DNA of 64,000 nt from Pseudomonas sp. UBA4617 (GTDB lineage Bacteria; Pseudomonadota; Gammaproteobacteria; Pseudomonadales; Pseudomonadaceae): NCBI RefSeq assembly GCF_002386445.1, contig NZ_DGIR01000041.1, forward strand, positions 20,556 to 84,555, given 5' to 3'. Under the pieces are notes generated by a model. The model saw only the letters and a list, made by a program, of their open reading frames with translations. It ran no database searches and was not told the DNA's origin. A program made the position numbers and the translations under genes. Shown in pieces: positions 8,905-18,777 of the stretch (its first letter is position 1; each line of letters opens with the position of its first letter).

Positions 8905-9672
8905 TTACAGGCCGCGCCGCTTGCGGATCAAGGCATAGGCCTGGTGCAACTCGCGGGTGCGCTCGGTCGCCTCACGCAGTTGTGCCTCGCTCGCCCCCGT
9001 GCCCGCCAGCTTGTCTGGGTGGTGACGGCTGACCAGCCGACGATAGGCCTGCTTGACCTTGTCGCCCTCGGTGTCCGCCTCGACCGCCAACAGCCGCAGC
9101 GCAGCCGCATAGGTCATGGGCGCCTCACGCGCACCGGCAGCCTTGCGCGGCTCGTACTCCAGCGACATGGCCTGAACCTGGCGTCGGCTCAGGCCCAGTT
9201 TCTGGCCCCAGTCCAGCAGCAGTTCGCGTTCCTTGTTGCCCATCTTGCCGTCGGCCCAGACCATGCGCCAGCAGGCGCGCAGGGTGCCTTCCGCCGCATG
9301 TGGCTGCTGGCGGATGCGCCGCAGGTGCCCGGTCAGCCGGTCCTTGCCGGCCTTGCCGCGGTTGAACGCGGCAATTGCGCGCAACCGCGCCTCTTCGGCC
9401 AGGTCCAGGCGCACCATTTCCTGACGCGCCTGCTGGATGTGCTGCTCGGCCACCCGGCCATCGCACTTGGCCAGACGACCGAGCATCACGAACAGCAACT
9501 CATCGTCCTGCAAGGCCGGGCGCCCGCCCAGGCGTTCACGCAGGTCGTCCCAGCCCTGCAAACGCAGGCGGCGGTCGATAAACTGCCCGAGCAAGGCGCC
9601 GAGCAGAGCGCCGGGGATACTGGCGACGGCAAAGCCGGCACCAGCGCCAATCACCGTGCTTGGCCACCACAT
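8905..9672 (-). CDS. djlA: DjlA-like membrane co-chaperone (TerB + J domain)
   Basis: Membrane-anchored DnaK co-chaperone of 255 residues. The N-terminus has a Gly/Ala-rich TM segment (about 5-27), the middle is a TerB-like helical domain (about 50-150), and the C-terminus is a J domain with the HPD motif in RHHPDKLAG. A GTG at 9681 would lengthen it by three residues. The ATG at 9672 has GAGG nine bases upstream inside the end of murU. Translationally coupled to murU, whose stop is at 9676-9674. The J domain should stimulate DnaK ATPase at the inner membrane. Confidence 0.85.
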   Translation of the reverse strand: MWWPSTVIGAGAGFAVASIPGALLGALLGQFIDRRLRLQGWDDLRERLGGRPALQDDELLFVMLGRLAKCDGRVAEQHIQQARQEMVRLDLAEEARLRAIAAFNRGKAGKDRLTGHLRRIRQQPHAAEGTLRACWRMVWADGKMGNKERELLLDWGQKLGLSRRQVQAMSLEYEPRKAAGAREAPMTYAAALRLLAVEADTEGDKVKQAYRRLVSRHHPDKLAGTGASEAQLREATERTRELHQAYALIRKRRGL

Positions 9673-9673
9673 T

Positions 9674-10345
9674 TCAGGCACCCTCGCCGATCAGGCGCTC
9701 GGCCTCGGCCAGGCGTTCGAGGGTGCCGACATCCACCCAGCGCCCGCGGTAGTGTTCGCCACTGACCTGCCCCGCCGCCATGGCCTGGCGCAGCAGCGGC
9801 GCCAGCTTGAAGGCACCAGGCTGGCAGCCCTCGAACAACGCCGGGTGCAGCACAGAGAGGCCGCTGAAGGTGAGCGTGCCAGGCGCATCATCGCCATCGA
9901 CCAGCTGTCCATCGACCAGGCGAAAGTCGCCACGCCCATGGTGGCCCGGGTTATCGACCAGGACCAGGTGAGCCAGGCCTTGCAAGGGCGCCTGCAACTT
10001 TGTGAAGTCATAGTCGGTCCAGACATCACCGTTGACCAGCAGGAACGGCGCATCCCCCAGCAGTGGCAAGGCCTTGAAGATGCCACCGCCGGTTTCCAGC
10101 GGCTCGCCTTCCGGCGAATAGCGGATGCTCAGGCCGAAACGGCTGCCATCACCCAGGTGGTCTTCGATCTGCTGGCCAAGCCAGGCGTGGTTGATCACCA
10201 CCTCGCGGATGCCCGCCGCCGCCAGGGCGCGCAGGTGATACTCGATCAGCGGCTGGCCCGCGACCGGTACCAACGGTTTGGGCGTATGCAGGGTCAACGG
10301 CCGCATGCGCTCACCTTTGCCCGCTGCCAGGATCATTGCCTTCAT
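9674..10345 (-). CDS. murU: N-acetylmuramate alpha-1-phosphate uridylyltransferase MurU
   Basis: Cytoplasmic nucleotidyltransferase of 223 residues that makes UDP-MurNAc from MurNAc-1-phosphate and UTP, in the Pseudomonas peptidoglycan recycling route that bypasses de novo UDP-MurNAc synthesis. The N-terminal signature LAAGKGERMRPLT and the following K-P-L segment are those of sugar-1-phosphate nucleotidyltransferases. VNGDVW carries the metal-binding aspartate. It overlaps the end of amgK by four bases, and the kinase-transferase pair amgK-murU is diagnostic of the pathway. Confidence 0.95.
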   Translation of the reverse strand: MKAMILAAGKGERMRPLTLHTPKPLVPVAGQPLIEYHLRALAAAGIREVVINHAWLGQQIEDHLGDGSRFGLSIRYSPEGEPLETGGGIFKALPLLGDAPFLLVNGDVWTDYDFTKLQAPLQGLAHLVLVDNPGHHGRGDFRLVDGQLVDGDDAPGTLTFSGLSVLHPALFEGCQPGAFKLAPLLRQAMAAGQVSGEHYRGRWVDVGTLERLAEAERLIGEGA

Positions 10346-11361
10346 GCACGCGCTCCGGCCTGCAACTCGGCAATCAGTTCGCCCAGCTCCGCCAATTCGG
10401 GCCGACGACCGATCACTTCTTCTATATAGGCGAAGAAACGCGGCACGTCGCCCAGGTAGCGAGGTTTGCCATCGCGGTGACAGATACGGGCAAAGATGCC
10501 GATCACCTTCAGGTGACGCTGCACCCCCATCAGATCGCTGGCGCGCTGGAATGCCTCGAAGTCAGCCTGCACCGGGATACCGGCAGCCCGCGCCTTCTGC
10601 CAGTAATCACGCAGCCAGCCCTCGACCCGCGCCTGAGGCCAGCTGATGAAGGCGTCCTTGAACAGGCAGGTGATGTCGTAGGTGACCGGGCCATAGACCG
10701 CGTCCTGAAAGTCCAGCACACCAGGGTTGGGGCTGCTCTGCATCAGGTTGCGCGGCATGTAGTCGCGGTGCACCAGCACCTTGGGCTGGGCCAGGGCGCT
10801 ATCGATCAGCAGCTGGCTGACACGCTGCCAGGCGGCTTGCTGGGCGTCATTGAAGGCCAGGCCAAGCTCTCGGCCCACGTACCATTCGGGGAACAGCTCG
10901 ACTTCGCGGCGCAACAAGGCGTCGTCATAGCTGGGCAGTGGCGCCTCCATCGGCAGGCGCTGGAAGGCCAGCAGGGCGTCGATGGCATCGCTGAACAGGC
11001 AATCGGCGTTGTCAGCATTGATGATGTCGAGGTAGGTCTGCTGGCCCAGGTCGCCCAGCAGCAGGAAGCCGCGCTCCAGGTCCTGGGCGTGGATCAGCGG
11101 CACGTGCACGTCGGCGCTGGCCAGCAGGTGGTCGATGGCGACGAACGGTCGGCAATTCTCCTGTGGCGGTGGCGCATCCATGATCACGAAGCTGTGCCCG
11201 GCGCCCTGCCAGCGGAAATAACGCCGGAAGCTGGCGTCGCTGCTGGCCGCGGTCAGGCTGCCGTCGGGCACTTCGCCCCAGGCGTTTTTCCGGAAAAGAT
11301 CTTTGAGCTGCTCATCGAGCCAGACCGACAGTTGTTGCAGGCGTACATCGTGTTCAGGCAT
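10342..11361 (-). CDS. amgK: N-acetylmuramate/N-acetylglucosamine anomeric kinase AmgK
   Basis: Sugar kinase of 339 residues with the aminoglycoside-phosphotransferase fold. The catalytic loop VHRDYMPRNLM (H-x-D-x4-N) and the metal site LDFQDAVYG are present. It phosphorylates MurNAc at the anomeric position, giving the MurU substrate. First gene of the minus-strand unit amgK-murU-djlA, divergent from lptD with 130 bases between the two starts. Full length for the family. Confidence 0.95.
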   Translation of the reverse strand: MPEHDVRLQQLSVWLDEQLKDLFRKNAWGEVPDGSLTAASSDASFRRYFRWQGAGHSFVIMDAPPPQENCRPFVAIDHLLASADVHVPLIHAQDLERGFLLLGDLGQQTYLDIINADNADCLFSDAIDALLAFQRLPMEAPLPSYDDALLRREVELFPEWYVGRELGLAFNDAQQAAWQRVSQLLIDSALAQPKVLVHRDYMPRNLMQSSPNPGVLDFQDAVYGPVTYDITCLFKDAFISWPQARVEGWLRDYWQKARAAGIPVQADFEAFQRASDLMGVQRHLKVIGIFARICHRDGKPRYLGDVPRFFAYIEEVIGRRPELAELGELIAELQAGARA

Positions 11362-11491
11362 TACAAGGGTCTCCGACGGCCCTAGCCGTCAAGCGGGTCA
11401 TGCTTTATTATCCAGCATCTTTTTCAGACCATCGAGAGGCGTGCGGCCCCACACGCGGGCAGATGGCACGCAGGAAGCCCGGACTAATAAG

Positions 11492-14293
11492 ATGGCATTG
11501 AAATCCCCCGCGTTTCGTAGAAAGTTTCCGTTGCTGGTAACCGGCGGTCTGCTGGCCCTGCAACCTCTGGCCACGTCTTACGTGGTGGCAGCCGAACAGT
11601 TCGACTGCCAAGTGTCCGCCTCCGGTGGTTGGGACTGCAAGCCCAAGACCCCAGTCAACAACCTGCCGCCGCGCCCCGTGCATGAGGGCGCTGCCGTCAG
11701 CACCGGTACCGAAGCCGCGAGCGAAGGCGAAACGGCGGACCGGCCGATGCTGGTCACCGAAGCCAAGGGCCGTGCCCTGAAGTCGCGCAGCGAAGACTAC
11801 AGCCACCTGGACTGGGTACCGCGAGAAAAGCTCACTGCCGCGCAGCTGGCCGAAACCGGCCCGTACTGTGGTGGCGCGTACATCGAGCCAACCCGCCCGG
11901 GCATGGCCGACACCACGCCGAAGGACGAGTCGCCGACCTACATCAACGCCAAGGTGTCCAAGTACCAGCAGGAGCAGCAGATCGCTACCCTCGCCGGTGA
12001 CGTGGTCATGCGCCAGGGCAGCATGCAGGCCGAGGCGGACGAGGCCAACCTTTACCAGACCGAAAACCGTGGCGAGCTCAAGGGCAACGTCAGGATCCGT
12101 GACAACGGTTCGCTGGTCGTCGGTGACGAGGCGCAGATCCAGCTCGACACCGGCGAAGCCCAGGTCGACAACGCCGAATACGTGATGCACAAGTCGCACA
12201 TCCGCGGCAGTGCCCTGTACGCCAAGCGTGGCGAAAACGCCATCATCCGCCTCAAGGATGGTACCTACACCACCTGCGAACCGGGCAGCAACGCCTGGCA
12301 GCTGAAGGGCAACAACATCACCCTGAACCCGGCCACCGGTTTCGGTACCGCGACCAACGTTACGCTGCGGGTCAAGGATTTCCCGGTGTTCTACACACCG
12401 TACATCTATTTCCCGATCGACGACCGTCGCCAGTCCGGTTTCCTGCCGCCATCGTTCAGCAGCACCAGCGACACCGGCTTCATGCTGGTCACGCCGTACT
12501 ACTTCAACCTGGCGCCGAACTACGACGCCACGTTGTACCCGCGCTACATGACCAAGCGCGGCCTGCTGATGGAAGGCGAGTTCCGCTACCTGACGCCTTC
12601 CAGCGAAGGCCAGTTCGGTGGTGCGTACCTCAACGACAAGAGCGACGACCGCAAAGACCAGACTGACTACAAAGAACAGCGCTGGATGACCAACTGGCAG
12701 CACAAGGGTGGGTTGAACGAGCGCCTGATGACCGAGGTGGACTACACCGACATCAGCGACCCGTTCTACTTCCAGGACCTGGAAACCGACCAGATTGGTG
12801 TTGAATCCCAGGACCTGCTGAACCAGCAGGGCGCGCTGACCTACCGTGGTGACAGCTACACCGCGCGGTTGAACGTGCATGCCTACGAGATGGCCACCAT
12901 CTCGAGAATCACCCCGTATGATCGCCTGCCGCAGATCACCTTCAACGGTAAGCTGCCGTACGAACCAGGTGGGCTCAACATCGCCTACGAAACCGAGGCA
13001 GTCCGCTTCGATCGTGACCTGAAAGACGACTTCGTATTCGACAAGGACGGCAACCCGGACTTCTCCGCCGGTGCAGCAGGCCGTCGCCTCGACCAGAACG
13101 TCAGCGGTATTGCCCGTGCCAACGGCAACCGCTTCAATGTGGCACCGTCGATCAGCCTGCCGATGGAGGCCAGCTACGGCTTCCTGACCCCCAAGCTGAA
13201 GTATGCGTACACCCACTACGACCTGGATCTGGACAGCCAGGGCAAGGCCCAGGCAATCGCGCAGTCGGCCAACCCGGCGTACGGCAGCTACAACAGCTCG
13301 CTGAACCGCGATATCCCAATCTTCAGCGTGGACAGCGGGCTTTACTTCGACCGCAAGACGTCGTTGTTCGGCACCAATTACAAGCAGACCCTTGAACCGC
13401 GCATGTACTATCTGTACGTCCCGTACGAGGACCAGAAGGACATCCCGCTGTTCGACTCGGGTGAAACCCTGTTCAGCTACGACTCGCTGTTCCGTGACAA
13501 CCGCTTCAGCGGCACCGACCGCATCGGTGACGAGAACAAGCTGTCGCTGGGCGTGACCACCCGCTGGATCGAGGACAATGGCTTCGAACGCCAGAACTTC
13601 AGCATTGGCCAGGCGTACTACTTCAAGGACCGCAAGGTCCAGCTGCCGGGCATCGACTACCGCACCCGCGACGATGCACAGTCCGACGTATCGCCGTACG
13701 CCCTGATGTACAACTACTTCTTCAACCGCGACTGGCGCTTCAATTCGGACTTCAACTGGGACCCGGACAGCCGCAGCACCCGTTCGGGCAGCGCGATGTT
13801 CCACTACCAGCCTGAAGACAACCCGAACAAGGTGGTCAACCTCGGTTATCGCTACCGTAACGACACCATCTCCTACGACTCCGCGACCGGTACCTGGAAA
13901 GTGGGCGGTGGCGACTACGGCGTCCCGGGTAGCCCGAACTACATCAAGGACTACTACAAGATCCAGCAGCATGACTTCTCGGTCATCTGGCCGATCGTTC
14001 CACAGTGGAGCGTCATCGCGCGCTGGCAGCATGACTACAACCGCAACCGTACCCTGGAAGCCATGGGCGGTTTCGAATACGACAACTGCTGCTGGAAGCT
14101 GCGCCTGATCAACCGTTACTGGCTGGACTACGACGACTTCAGCCAGGCGCTTCCGACGAACGAAAAAGGCGACCATGGCATCTTCCTTCAGATCGTCCTG
14201 AAGGGTCTCGGTGGTGTAGTCGGCAACAAGGTCGAGTCTTTCCTCGACGAAGGCATTCAAGGTTACCGTGAACGTGAAGACCAAGCTTATTGA
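11492..14293 (+). CDS. lptD: LPS-assembly outer-membrane protein LptD
   Basis: Outer-membrane translocon for lipopolysaccharide, 933 residues. The frame is open from 11303, but the ATG at 11492 begins a signal sequence (RKFPLLVTGGLLALQ). It is followed by a cysteine-containing N-terminal stretch (FDCQ, WDCKP, PYCGG), consistent with the disulfides needed for LptD maturation. An OstA/LptA-like jellyroll domain spans about 140-260, and a beta-barrel follows to the C-terminus. It would partner with LptE and receive LPS from the LptA bridge. Head of the lptD-surA-pdxA-rsmA-apaG-apaH cluster. Confidence 0.95.
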   Translation: MALKSPAFRRKFPLLVTGGLLALQPLATSYVVAAEQFDCQVSASGGWDCKPKTPVNNLPPRPVHEGAAVSTGTEAASEGETADRPMLVTEAKGRALKSRSEDYSHLDWVPREKLTAAQLAETGPYCGGAYIEPTRPGMADTTPKDESPTYINAKVSKYQQEQQIATLAGDVVMRQGSMQAEADEANLYQTENRGELKGNVRIRDNGSLVVGDEAQIQLDTGEAQVDNAEYVMHKSHIRGSALYAKRGENAIIRLKDGTYTTCEPGSNAWQLKGNNITLNPATGFGTATNVTLRVKDFPVFYTPYIYFPIDDRRQSGFLPPSFSSTSDTGFMLVTPYYFNLAPNYDATLYPRYMTKRGLLMEGEFRYLTPSSEGQFGGAYLNDKSDDRKDQTDYKEQRWMTNWQHKGGLNERLMTEVDYTDISDPFYFQDLETDQIGVESQDLLNQQGALTYRGDSYTARLNVHAYEMATISRITPYDRLPQITFNGKLPYEPGGLNIAYETEAVRFDRDLKDDFVFDKDGNPDFSAGAAGRRLDQNVSGIARANGNRFNVAPSISLPMEASYGFLTPKLKYAYTHYDLDLDSQGKAQAIAQSANPAYGSYNSSLNRDIPIFSVDSGLYFDRKTSLFGTNYKQTLEPRMYYLYVPYEDQKDIPLFDSGETLFSYDSLFRDNRFSGTDRIGDENKLSLGVTTRWIEDNGFERQNFSIGQAYYFKDRKVQLPGIDYRTRDDAQSDVSPYALMYNYFFNRDWRFNSDFNWDPDSRSTRSGSAMFHYQPEDNPNKVVNLGYRYRNDTISYDSATGTWKVGGGDYGVPGSPNYIKDYYKIQQHDFSVIWPIVPQWSVIARWQHDYNRNRTLEAMGGFEYDNCCWKLRLINRYWLDYDDFSQALPTNEKGDHGIFLQIVLKGLGGVVGNKVESFLDEGIQGYREREDQAY

Positions 14294-15593
14294 TCGACTG
14301 CGCCCAGCGTTGCTGGGCGTCGCATTGCTGAGTGGCGCGGTGCATGCCGCGGTGCAACCTCTTGATCGGGTAGTGGCCATCGTCGACAACGACGTGGTCA
14401 TGCAAAGCCAGCTGGACCAGCGCATCCACGAGGTGCAGCAGACCATCGCCAAACGTGGCGGCGGCGTGCCGCCGACGGGTGCCCTGGAGCAGCAGGTGCT
14501 GGAGCGCCTGATCGTCGAGAACCTGCAGTTGCAGATCGGCGAACGCTCCGGCATCCGCATCACCGACGAAGAGCTGAACCAGGCCATCGGCACCATTGCC
14601 CAGCGCAATGGCATGTCGCTGGACCAGTTCCGCGCGGCCCTGGCCCGTGACGGCCTGTCGTTCGACGACGCCCGCGAGCAGGTCAAGCGCGAGATGATCA
14701 TCAGCCGCGTGCGCCAGCGCCGCGTGGCCGAGCGCATCCAGGTGTCCGAGCAGGAAGTGAAGAACTACCTCAACTCCGACCTCGGCAAGATGCAGATGTC
14801 GGAAGAGTACCGCCTGGCCAACATCCTCATCCCGACCCCGGAAGCGGCCAGCTCGGAAGACATCCAGAAAGCTGCGCGCAAGGTCGGTGACCTGTACCAG
14901 CAACTGCGTCAGGGCGCCGACTTCGGGCAGATGGCAATCGCCAACTCGGCCAGCGAAAACGCCTTGGAAGGCGGCGAGATGGGCTGGCGCAAAGCCGGCC
15001 AGCTGCCGCCGGATTTCGCCAAGATGCTCAGCAGCATGCCGGTTGGCGAAATCACCCAGCCGATCCGCATTCCCAACGGCTTCATCATCCTCAAGCTCGA
15101 AGAGAAGCGTGGCGGCAGCGAGAACGTATTGCGTGATGAAGTGCACGTGCGCCACATCCTGATCAAGCCGAGCGAAATCCGCAGCGAAGCGGCCACCGAG
15201 CAACTGGCCGAGCGCCTGTACGAGCGCATCAAGAACGGCGAAGACTTCGGCGAACTGGCGAAGAGCTTCTCGGAAGACCCGGGTTCGGCGCTCAATGGCG
15301 GCGACCTCAACTGGGTGGACCCGAACAGCCTGGTACCGGAGTTCCGTGAGCAGATGGCCAACGCCACCCAAGGCGAAGTCACCCGTCCGTTCAAGACCCA
15401 GTACGGCTGGCATGTCCTGGAAGTGCTGGGCCGCCGCGCCACCGACAGCACAGAGCAAGCTCGCGAACAGCAGGCCCTGAGCGTACTGCGCAACCGCAAG
15501 TACGACGAAGAGCTGCAAACCTGGCTGCGCCAGATTCGCGACGAAGCCTACGTTGAAATCAAGCTGCCTGACGCTGACCAGGCTGCCCCGTGA
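14268..15593 (+). CDS. surA: Periplasmic chaperone / peptidyl-prolyl isomerase SurA
   Basis: Periplasmic chaperone of up to 441 residues that delivers outer-membrane proteins, including LptD, to the BAM complex. Signal peptide in the first 28 residues (ending VHA), SurA N domain, then two parvulin PpiC domains (about 180-285 and 290-395). It begins with GTG inside the end of lptD (26-base overlap). A second GTG at 14274 is equally plausible and gives 439 residues. Confidence 0.93.
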   Translation: MNVKTKLIDRLRPALLGVALLSGAVHAAVQPLDRVVAIVDNDVVMQSQLDQRIHEVQQTIAKRGGGVPPTGALEQQVLERLIVENLQLQIGERSGIRITDEELNQAIGTIAQRNGMSLDQFRAALARDGLSFDDAREQVKREMIISRVRQRRVAERIQVSEQEVKNYLNSDLGKMQMSEEYRLANILIPTPEAASSEDIQKAARKVGDLYQQLRQGADFGQMAIANSASENALEGGEMGWRKAGQLPPDFAKMLSSMPVGEITQPIRIPNGFIILKLEEKRGGSENVLRDEVHVRHILIKPSEIRSEAATEQLAERLYERIKNGEDFGELAKSFSEDPGSALNGGDLNWVDPNSLVPEFREQMANATQGEVTRPFKTQYGWHVLEVLGRRATDSTEQAREQQALSVLRNRKYDEELQTWLRQIRDEAYVEIKLPDADQAAP

Positions 15594-16579
15594 AGCCCCT
15601 GCGCTTCGCCGTCACCCCCGGCGAACCAGCCGGCATAGGCCCCGACCTGTGCCTGCTGCTCGCCGCAGACGCCCAGCCGCACCCCCTGATCGCCATCACC
15701 AGCCGTGACCTGCTCGCCGAGCGGGCCGCGCGCTTGGGGTTGGTCGTCAAGCTGTTGCCGGTAGCGCCAGGCCAATGGCCCGAACAGCCGGCACCGGCGG
15801 GCAGCCTGTACGTCTGGGACACGCCCCTGGCGGCCCGGGTAGTGCCTGGCCAGCTAAACAAGGCCAATGCCGCCTTCGTGCTGCAAACCCTGACCCGCGC
15901 CGGGCAAGGCTGCCTGGACGGGCATTTCGCCGGGATGATCACCGCCCCGGTGCACAAGGGCGTCATCAACGAGAGCGGCATCGCTTTTTCCGGGCATACC
16001 GAATTCCTCGCCGAACTGACCCACACCGCGCAGGTGGTGATGATGCTGGCCACCCACGGCCTGCGCGTGGCCCTGGTGACCACACACCTGCCGCTGCGCG
16101 ACATTGCCGACGCCATCACTGCCGAGCGCGTCGAACGTGTGACCCGTATCCTGCATGCAGACATGCGCGACAAGTTCGGCATTGCCAACCCGCGCATCCT
16201 GGTGTGCGGCCTCAACCCGCACGCGGGTGAAGGTGGCCACCTGGGCCGCGAGGAAATCGACATCATCGAGCCGACCCTGGCCCGCCTGCGCACCGAGGGC
16301 ATGGACCTGCGCGGGCCGCTGCCGGCCGATACCCTGTTTACCCCCAAATATCTGGAGCACTGCGACGCAGTGCTGGCGATGTACCACGACCAGGGCCTGC
16401 CCGTACTCAAGTACAAAGGTTTTGGCGCAGCCGTGAACGTCACCCTGGGCCTGCCGATCATCCGCACGTCGGTTGACCACGGTACTGCCCTGGACCTTGC
16501 CGGCACCGGCAAGGTCGACACTGGCAGCCTGCGCGTCGCGCTGGACACCGCCTACCAGATGGCCGAGAACCGACCATGA
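15590..16579 (+). CDS. pdxA: 4-hydroxythreonine-4-phosphate dehydrogenase PdxA
   Basis: Cytoplasmic NAD-dependent dehydrogenase of 329 residues in the DXP-dependent pyridoxal-phosphate pathway, supplying the amine partner for PdxJ. The N-terminus FAVTPGEPAGIGPDL and the segment ITAPVHKGVIN are family hallmarks, and metal-binding histidines lie in FSGHTEFLAELTH and MYHDQGLP. It begins with GTG in a GTGA overlap with the surA stop, so translation is coupled. Length is normal. Confidence 0.95.
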   Translation: MKPLRFAVTPGEPAGIGPDLCLLLAADAQPHPLIAITSRDLLAERAARLGLVVKLLPVAPGQWPEQPAPAGSLYVWDTPLAARVVPGQLNKANAAFVLQTLTRAGQGCLDGHFAGMITAPVHKGVINESGIAFSGHTEFLAELTHTAQVVMMLATHGLRVALVTTHLPLRDIADAITAERVERVTRILHADMRDKFGIANPRILVCGLNPHAGEGGHLGREEIDIIEPTLARLRTEGMDLRGPLPADTLFTPKYLEHCDAVLAMYHDQGLPVLKYKGFGAAVNVTLGLPIIRTSVDHGTALDLAGTGKVDTGSLRVALDTAYQMAENRP

Positions 16580-17376
16580 ACGAGCAATACCAACACCGGG
16601 CGCGCAAGCGCTTCGGTCAGAACTTCCTGCACGACGCCGGCATCATCGACCGCATCCTGCGCGCCATCAACGCCAAGGCCGGTGAACACCTGCTGGAAAT
16701 CGGCCCGGGCCAGGGCGCCCTGACCGAAGGCCTGCTGGGCAGCGGCGCACAGCTGGACGTAGTGGAGCTGGACAAGGACCTTGTGCCGATCCTGCAGCAC
16801 AAGTTCGCCGGCCGCAGCAACTTCCACCTGCACCAGGGCGACGCGCTGAAATTCGATTTCAACCAGCTGGGTGTACCACCGCGCAGCCTCAAGGTCGTGG
16901 GCAACCTGCCCTACAACATCTCCACCCCACTGATCTTCCACCTGCTCAGCCACGCCGGGCTGATCCGCGACATGCATTTCATGCTGCAGAAGGAAGTGGT
17001 CGAGCGCATGGCCGCCGGCCCTGGCGGTGGCGACTGGGGACGTTTGTCGATCATGGTGCAGTACCACTGCCGGGTCGAGCACCTGTTCAATGTCGGCCCT
17101 GGCGCCTTCAACCCGCCGCCGAAAGTGGACTCGGCGATCGTCCGCCTGGTGCCGCATGAAGTGTTGCCACATCCCGCCAAGGATGCGCAACTGCTGGAGC
17201 GCGTGGTACGCGAGGCGTTCAACCAGCGCCGCAAGACCCTGCGCAACACCATGAAGGGCCTGCTCGACAGCGCAGCCATCGAGGCGGCAGGTGTGGACGG
17301 TAGCCTGCGCCCTGAACAGCTGGACCTGGCGGCCTTCGTGCGCCTGGCTGACCAGCTGGCCGACCAGCAAGCCTGA
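16576..17376 (+). CDS. rsmA: 16S rRNA dimethyladenosine transferase RsmA (KsgA)
   Basis: SAM-dependent methyltransferase of 266 residues that dimethylates the two adjacent adenosines (E. coli A1518/A1519) in the last helix of 16S rRNA. RFGQNFLHD is the classic N-terminal motif, LEIGPGQGALT is the SAM-binding loop, and GNLPYNIST is the catalytic N-L-P-Y motif. ATGA overlap with pdxA. A REP palindrome follows the stop. Confidence 0.96.
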   Translation: MNEQYQHRARKRFGQNFLHDAGIIDRILRAINAKAGEHLLEIGPGQGALTEGLLGSGAQLDVVELDKDLVPILQHKFAGRSNFHLHQGDALKFDFNQLGVPPRSLKVVGNLPYNISTPLIFHLLSHAGLIRDMHFMLQKEVVERMAAGPGGGDWGRLSIMVQYHCRVEHLFNVGPGAFNPPPKVDSAIVRLVPHEVLPHPAKDAQLLERVVREAFNQRRKTLRNTMKGLLDSAAIEAAGVDGSLRPEQLDLAAFVRLADQLADQQA

Positions 17377-17383
17377 CTGGATC

Positions 17384-17416
17384 GGCCTGTTCGCGAGCAT
17401 GGCCCGCGAACAGGCC
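17384..17416. repeat. REP-like hairpin after rsmA
   Basis: Perfect 12-base arms GGCCTGTTCGCG and CGCGAACAGGCC are separated by nine bases. It follows the rsmA stop in the 140-base gap before apaG and lacks a T-tract, so it looks like a REP or mRNA-stabilising hairpin rather than a terminator. Confidence 0.7.
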
Positions 17417-17516
17417 GGCACAGACTGTAGATATCCCCAAGTCGCCACACCGCTGGCCCTCCCCCCGCTCAATGGCCTAGACTGCGTTTTTGCGTCAGTT
17501 CTCCCAAGGCCCTTGC

Positions 17517-17897
17517 ATGTCCGACCCCCGCTATCAGATCGACGTCAGCGTCGTGACCCGCTACCTCAAAGAACAATCCGACCCGGAAAACAGTCGTTTC
17601 GCTTTCGCCTACACCATCACCGTGCAGAACAACGGCTCGCTCAATGCCAAGTTGCTGTCGCGCCACTGGCTGATCACCAACGGTGACGGCGAGGTCGAGG
17701 AAGTACGCGGTGCCGGCGTGGTCGGCCAGCAGCCCAACATCGCTCCCGGCCAGAGCCACACCTACAGCAGCGGCGCCGTCATCAGCACCCGCGTAGGCAC
17801 CATGCAGGGCAGCTACCAGATGTTCGCCGAAGACGGCAAACGCTTCGATGCACAGATCGCCCCCTTCCGCCTGGCGGTACCCGGGGCGCTGCACTGA
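17517..17897 (+). CDS. apaG: ApaG protein
   Basis: Small beta-sandwich protein of 126 residues (ApaG/DUF525), usually encoded beside apaH. The chosen ATG at 17517 starts SDPRYQIDVSV, the family N-terminus; an upstream in-frame start at 17490 adds nine unsupported residues. Its stop overlaps the apaH start by one base (TGATGG). The biochemical role is unsettled; family members have been linked to Co2+/Mg2+ homeostasis and nucleotide binding. Confidence 0.92.
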   Translation: MSDPRYQIDVSVVTRYLKEQSDPENSRFAFAYTITVQNNGSLNAKLLSRHWLITNGDGEVEEVRGAGVVGQQPNIAPGQSHTYSSGAVISTRVGTMQGSYQMFAEDGKRFDAQIAPFRLAVPGALH

Positions 17898-18763
17898 TGG
17901 CTACCTATGCTGTCGGGGATCTGCAGGGCTGCCTGCAGCCACTCAAGTGCCTGCTTGAACGCGTCAGCTTCAACCCCGCCGTCGACCGCCTGTGGCTGGT
18001 CGGCGACCTGGTAAACCGTGGCCCCGAGTCGCTGGAAACCCTGCGCTTTTTGTATTCGATCCGCCAGTCGCTGGTGTGCGTGCTGGGCAACCATGACCTG
18101 CACCTGCTGGCCGTATGGCATAACGTCGAACGCCTGAAGAAGAGCGACACCCTGCGCGAGATCATCGAAGCGCCGGATGCCGACCAATTGTTCGACTGGC
18201 TACGCCAGCAAAAGCTGCTGCACTATGACGAGCCCCGGGGCATTGCCCTGGTGCACGCCGGCATTCCACCGCAATGGACCTTGGGCAAGGCCTTGGCCCT
18301 GGCTGGCGAAGTCGAGGAAGTACTGCGCGACGATAGCCGCCTGAAGCAGTACCTGGACGGCATGTACGGCAACGAGCCGAACAAGTGGAGCAAGAACCTT
18401 TGCGGCGTCGAACGCCTGCGGGTCATCACCAACTACCTCACGCGCATGCGCTTCTGCACTGCCGAGGGCAAGCTCGACCTCAAGAGCAAGGAAGGCCTGG
18501 ACACCGCTCCCAAAGGCTACAAGCCCTGGTTCGCCCACAAGGAGCGCCGCTCACGCCACGTGAAGATCATCTTCGGCCACTGGGCGGCCCTGCTGGGCCA
18601 CGTCAACGAACCTGGCATCATTGCCCTGGACACCGGCTGCGTGTGGGGTGGCGCCATGACCCTGTACAACGTCGACAGCGGTGAGTACCACCGCTGTGAC
18701 TGCGCCGACGACGGCACCCTGCGCCAACCGGCGCAACCCACTACACTCAACGACCACACCTGA
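17897..18763 (+). CDS. apaH: Diadenosine tetraphosphatase ApaH
   Basis: Symmetrical Ap4A hydrolase of 288 residues, a metallophosphatase that splits Ap4A to two ADP and also decaps Np4-RNA. The metallophosphoesterase motifs are all visible: GDLQGC at the N-terminus, GDLVNRGP and GNHD. Coupled to apaG by a one-base overlap; glpE follows after 14 bases. Confidence 0.96.
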   Translation: MATYAVGDLQGCLQPLKCLLERVSFNPAVDRLWLVGDLVNRGPESLETLRFLYSIRQSLVCVLGNHDLHLLAVWHNVERLKKSDTLREIIEAPDADQLFDWLRQQKLLHYDEPRGIALVHAGIPPQWTLGKALALAGEVEEVLRDDSRLKQYLDGMYGNEPNKWSKNLCGVERLRVITNYLTRMRFCTAEGKLDLKSKEGLDTAPKGYKPWFAHKERRSRHVKIIFGHWAALLGHVNEPGIIALDTGCVWGGAMTLYNVDSGEYHRCDCADDGTLRQPAQPTTLNDHT

Positions 18764-18777
18764 AGGAAGTAGTACCC

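Noticed and set aside
11408..14737. 1109-codon open frame on the minus strand opposite lptD and the start of surA
   Set aside because: Shadow of GC-rich coding sequence; the product is repetitive Val/Arg/His/Gly-rich, with no domain, whereas the plus strand encodes textbook LptD.
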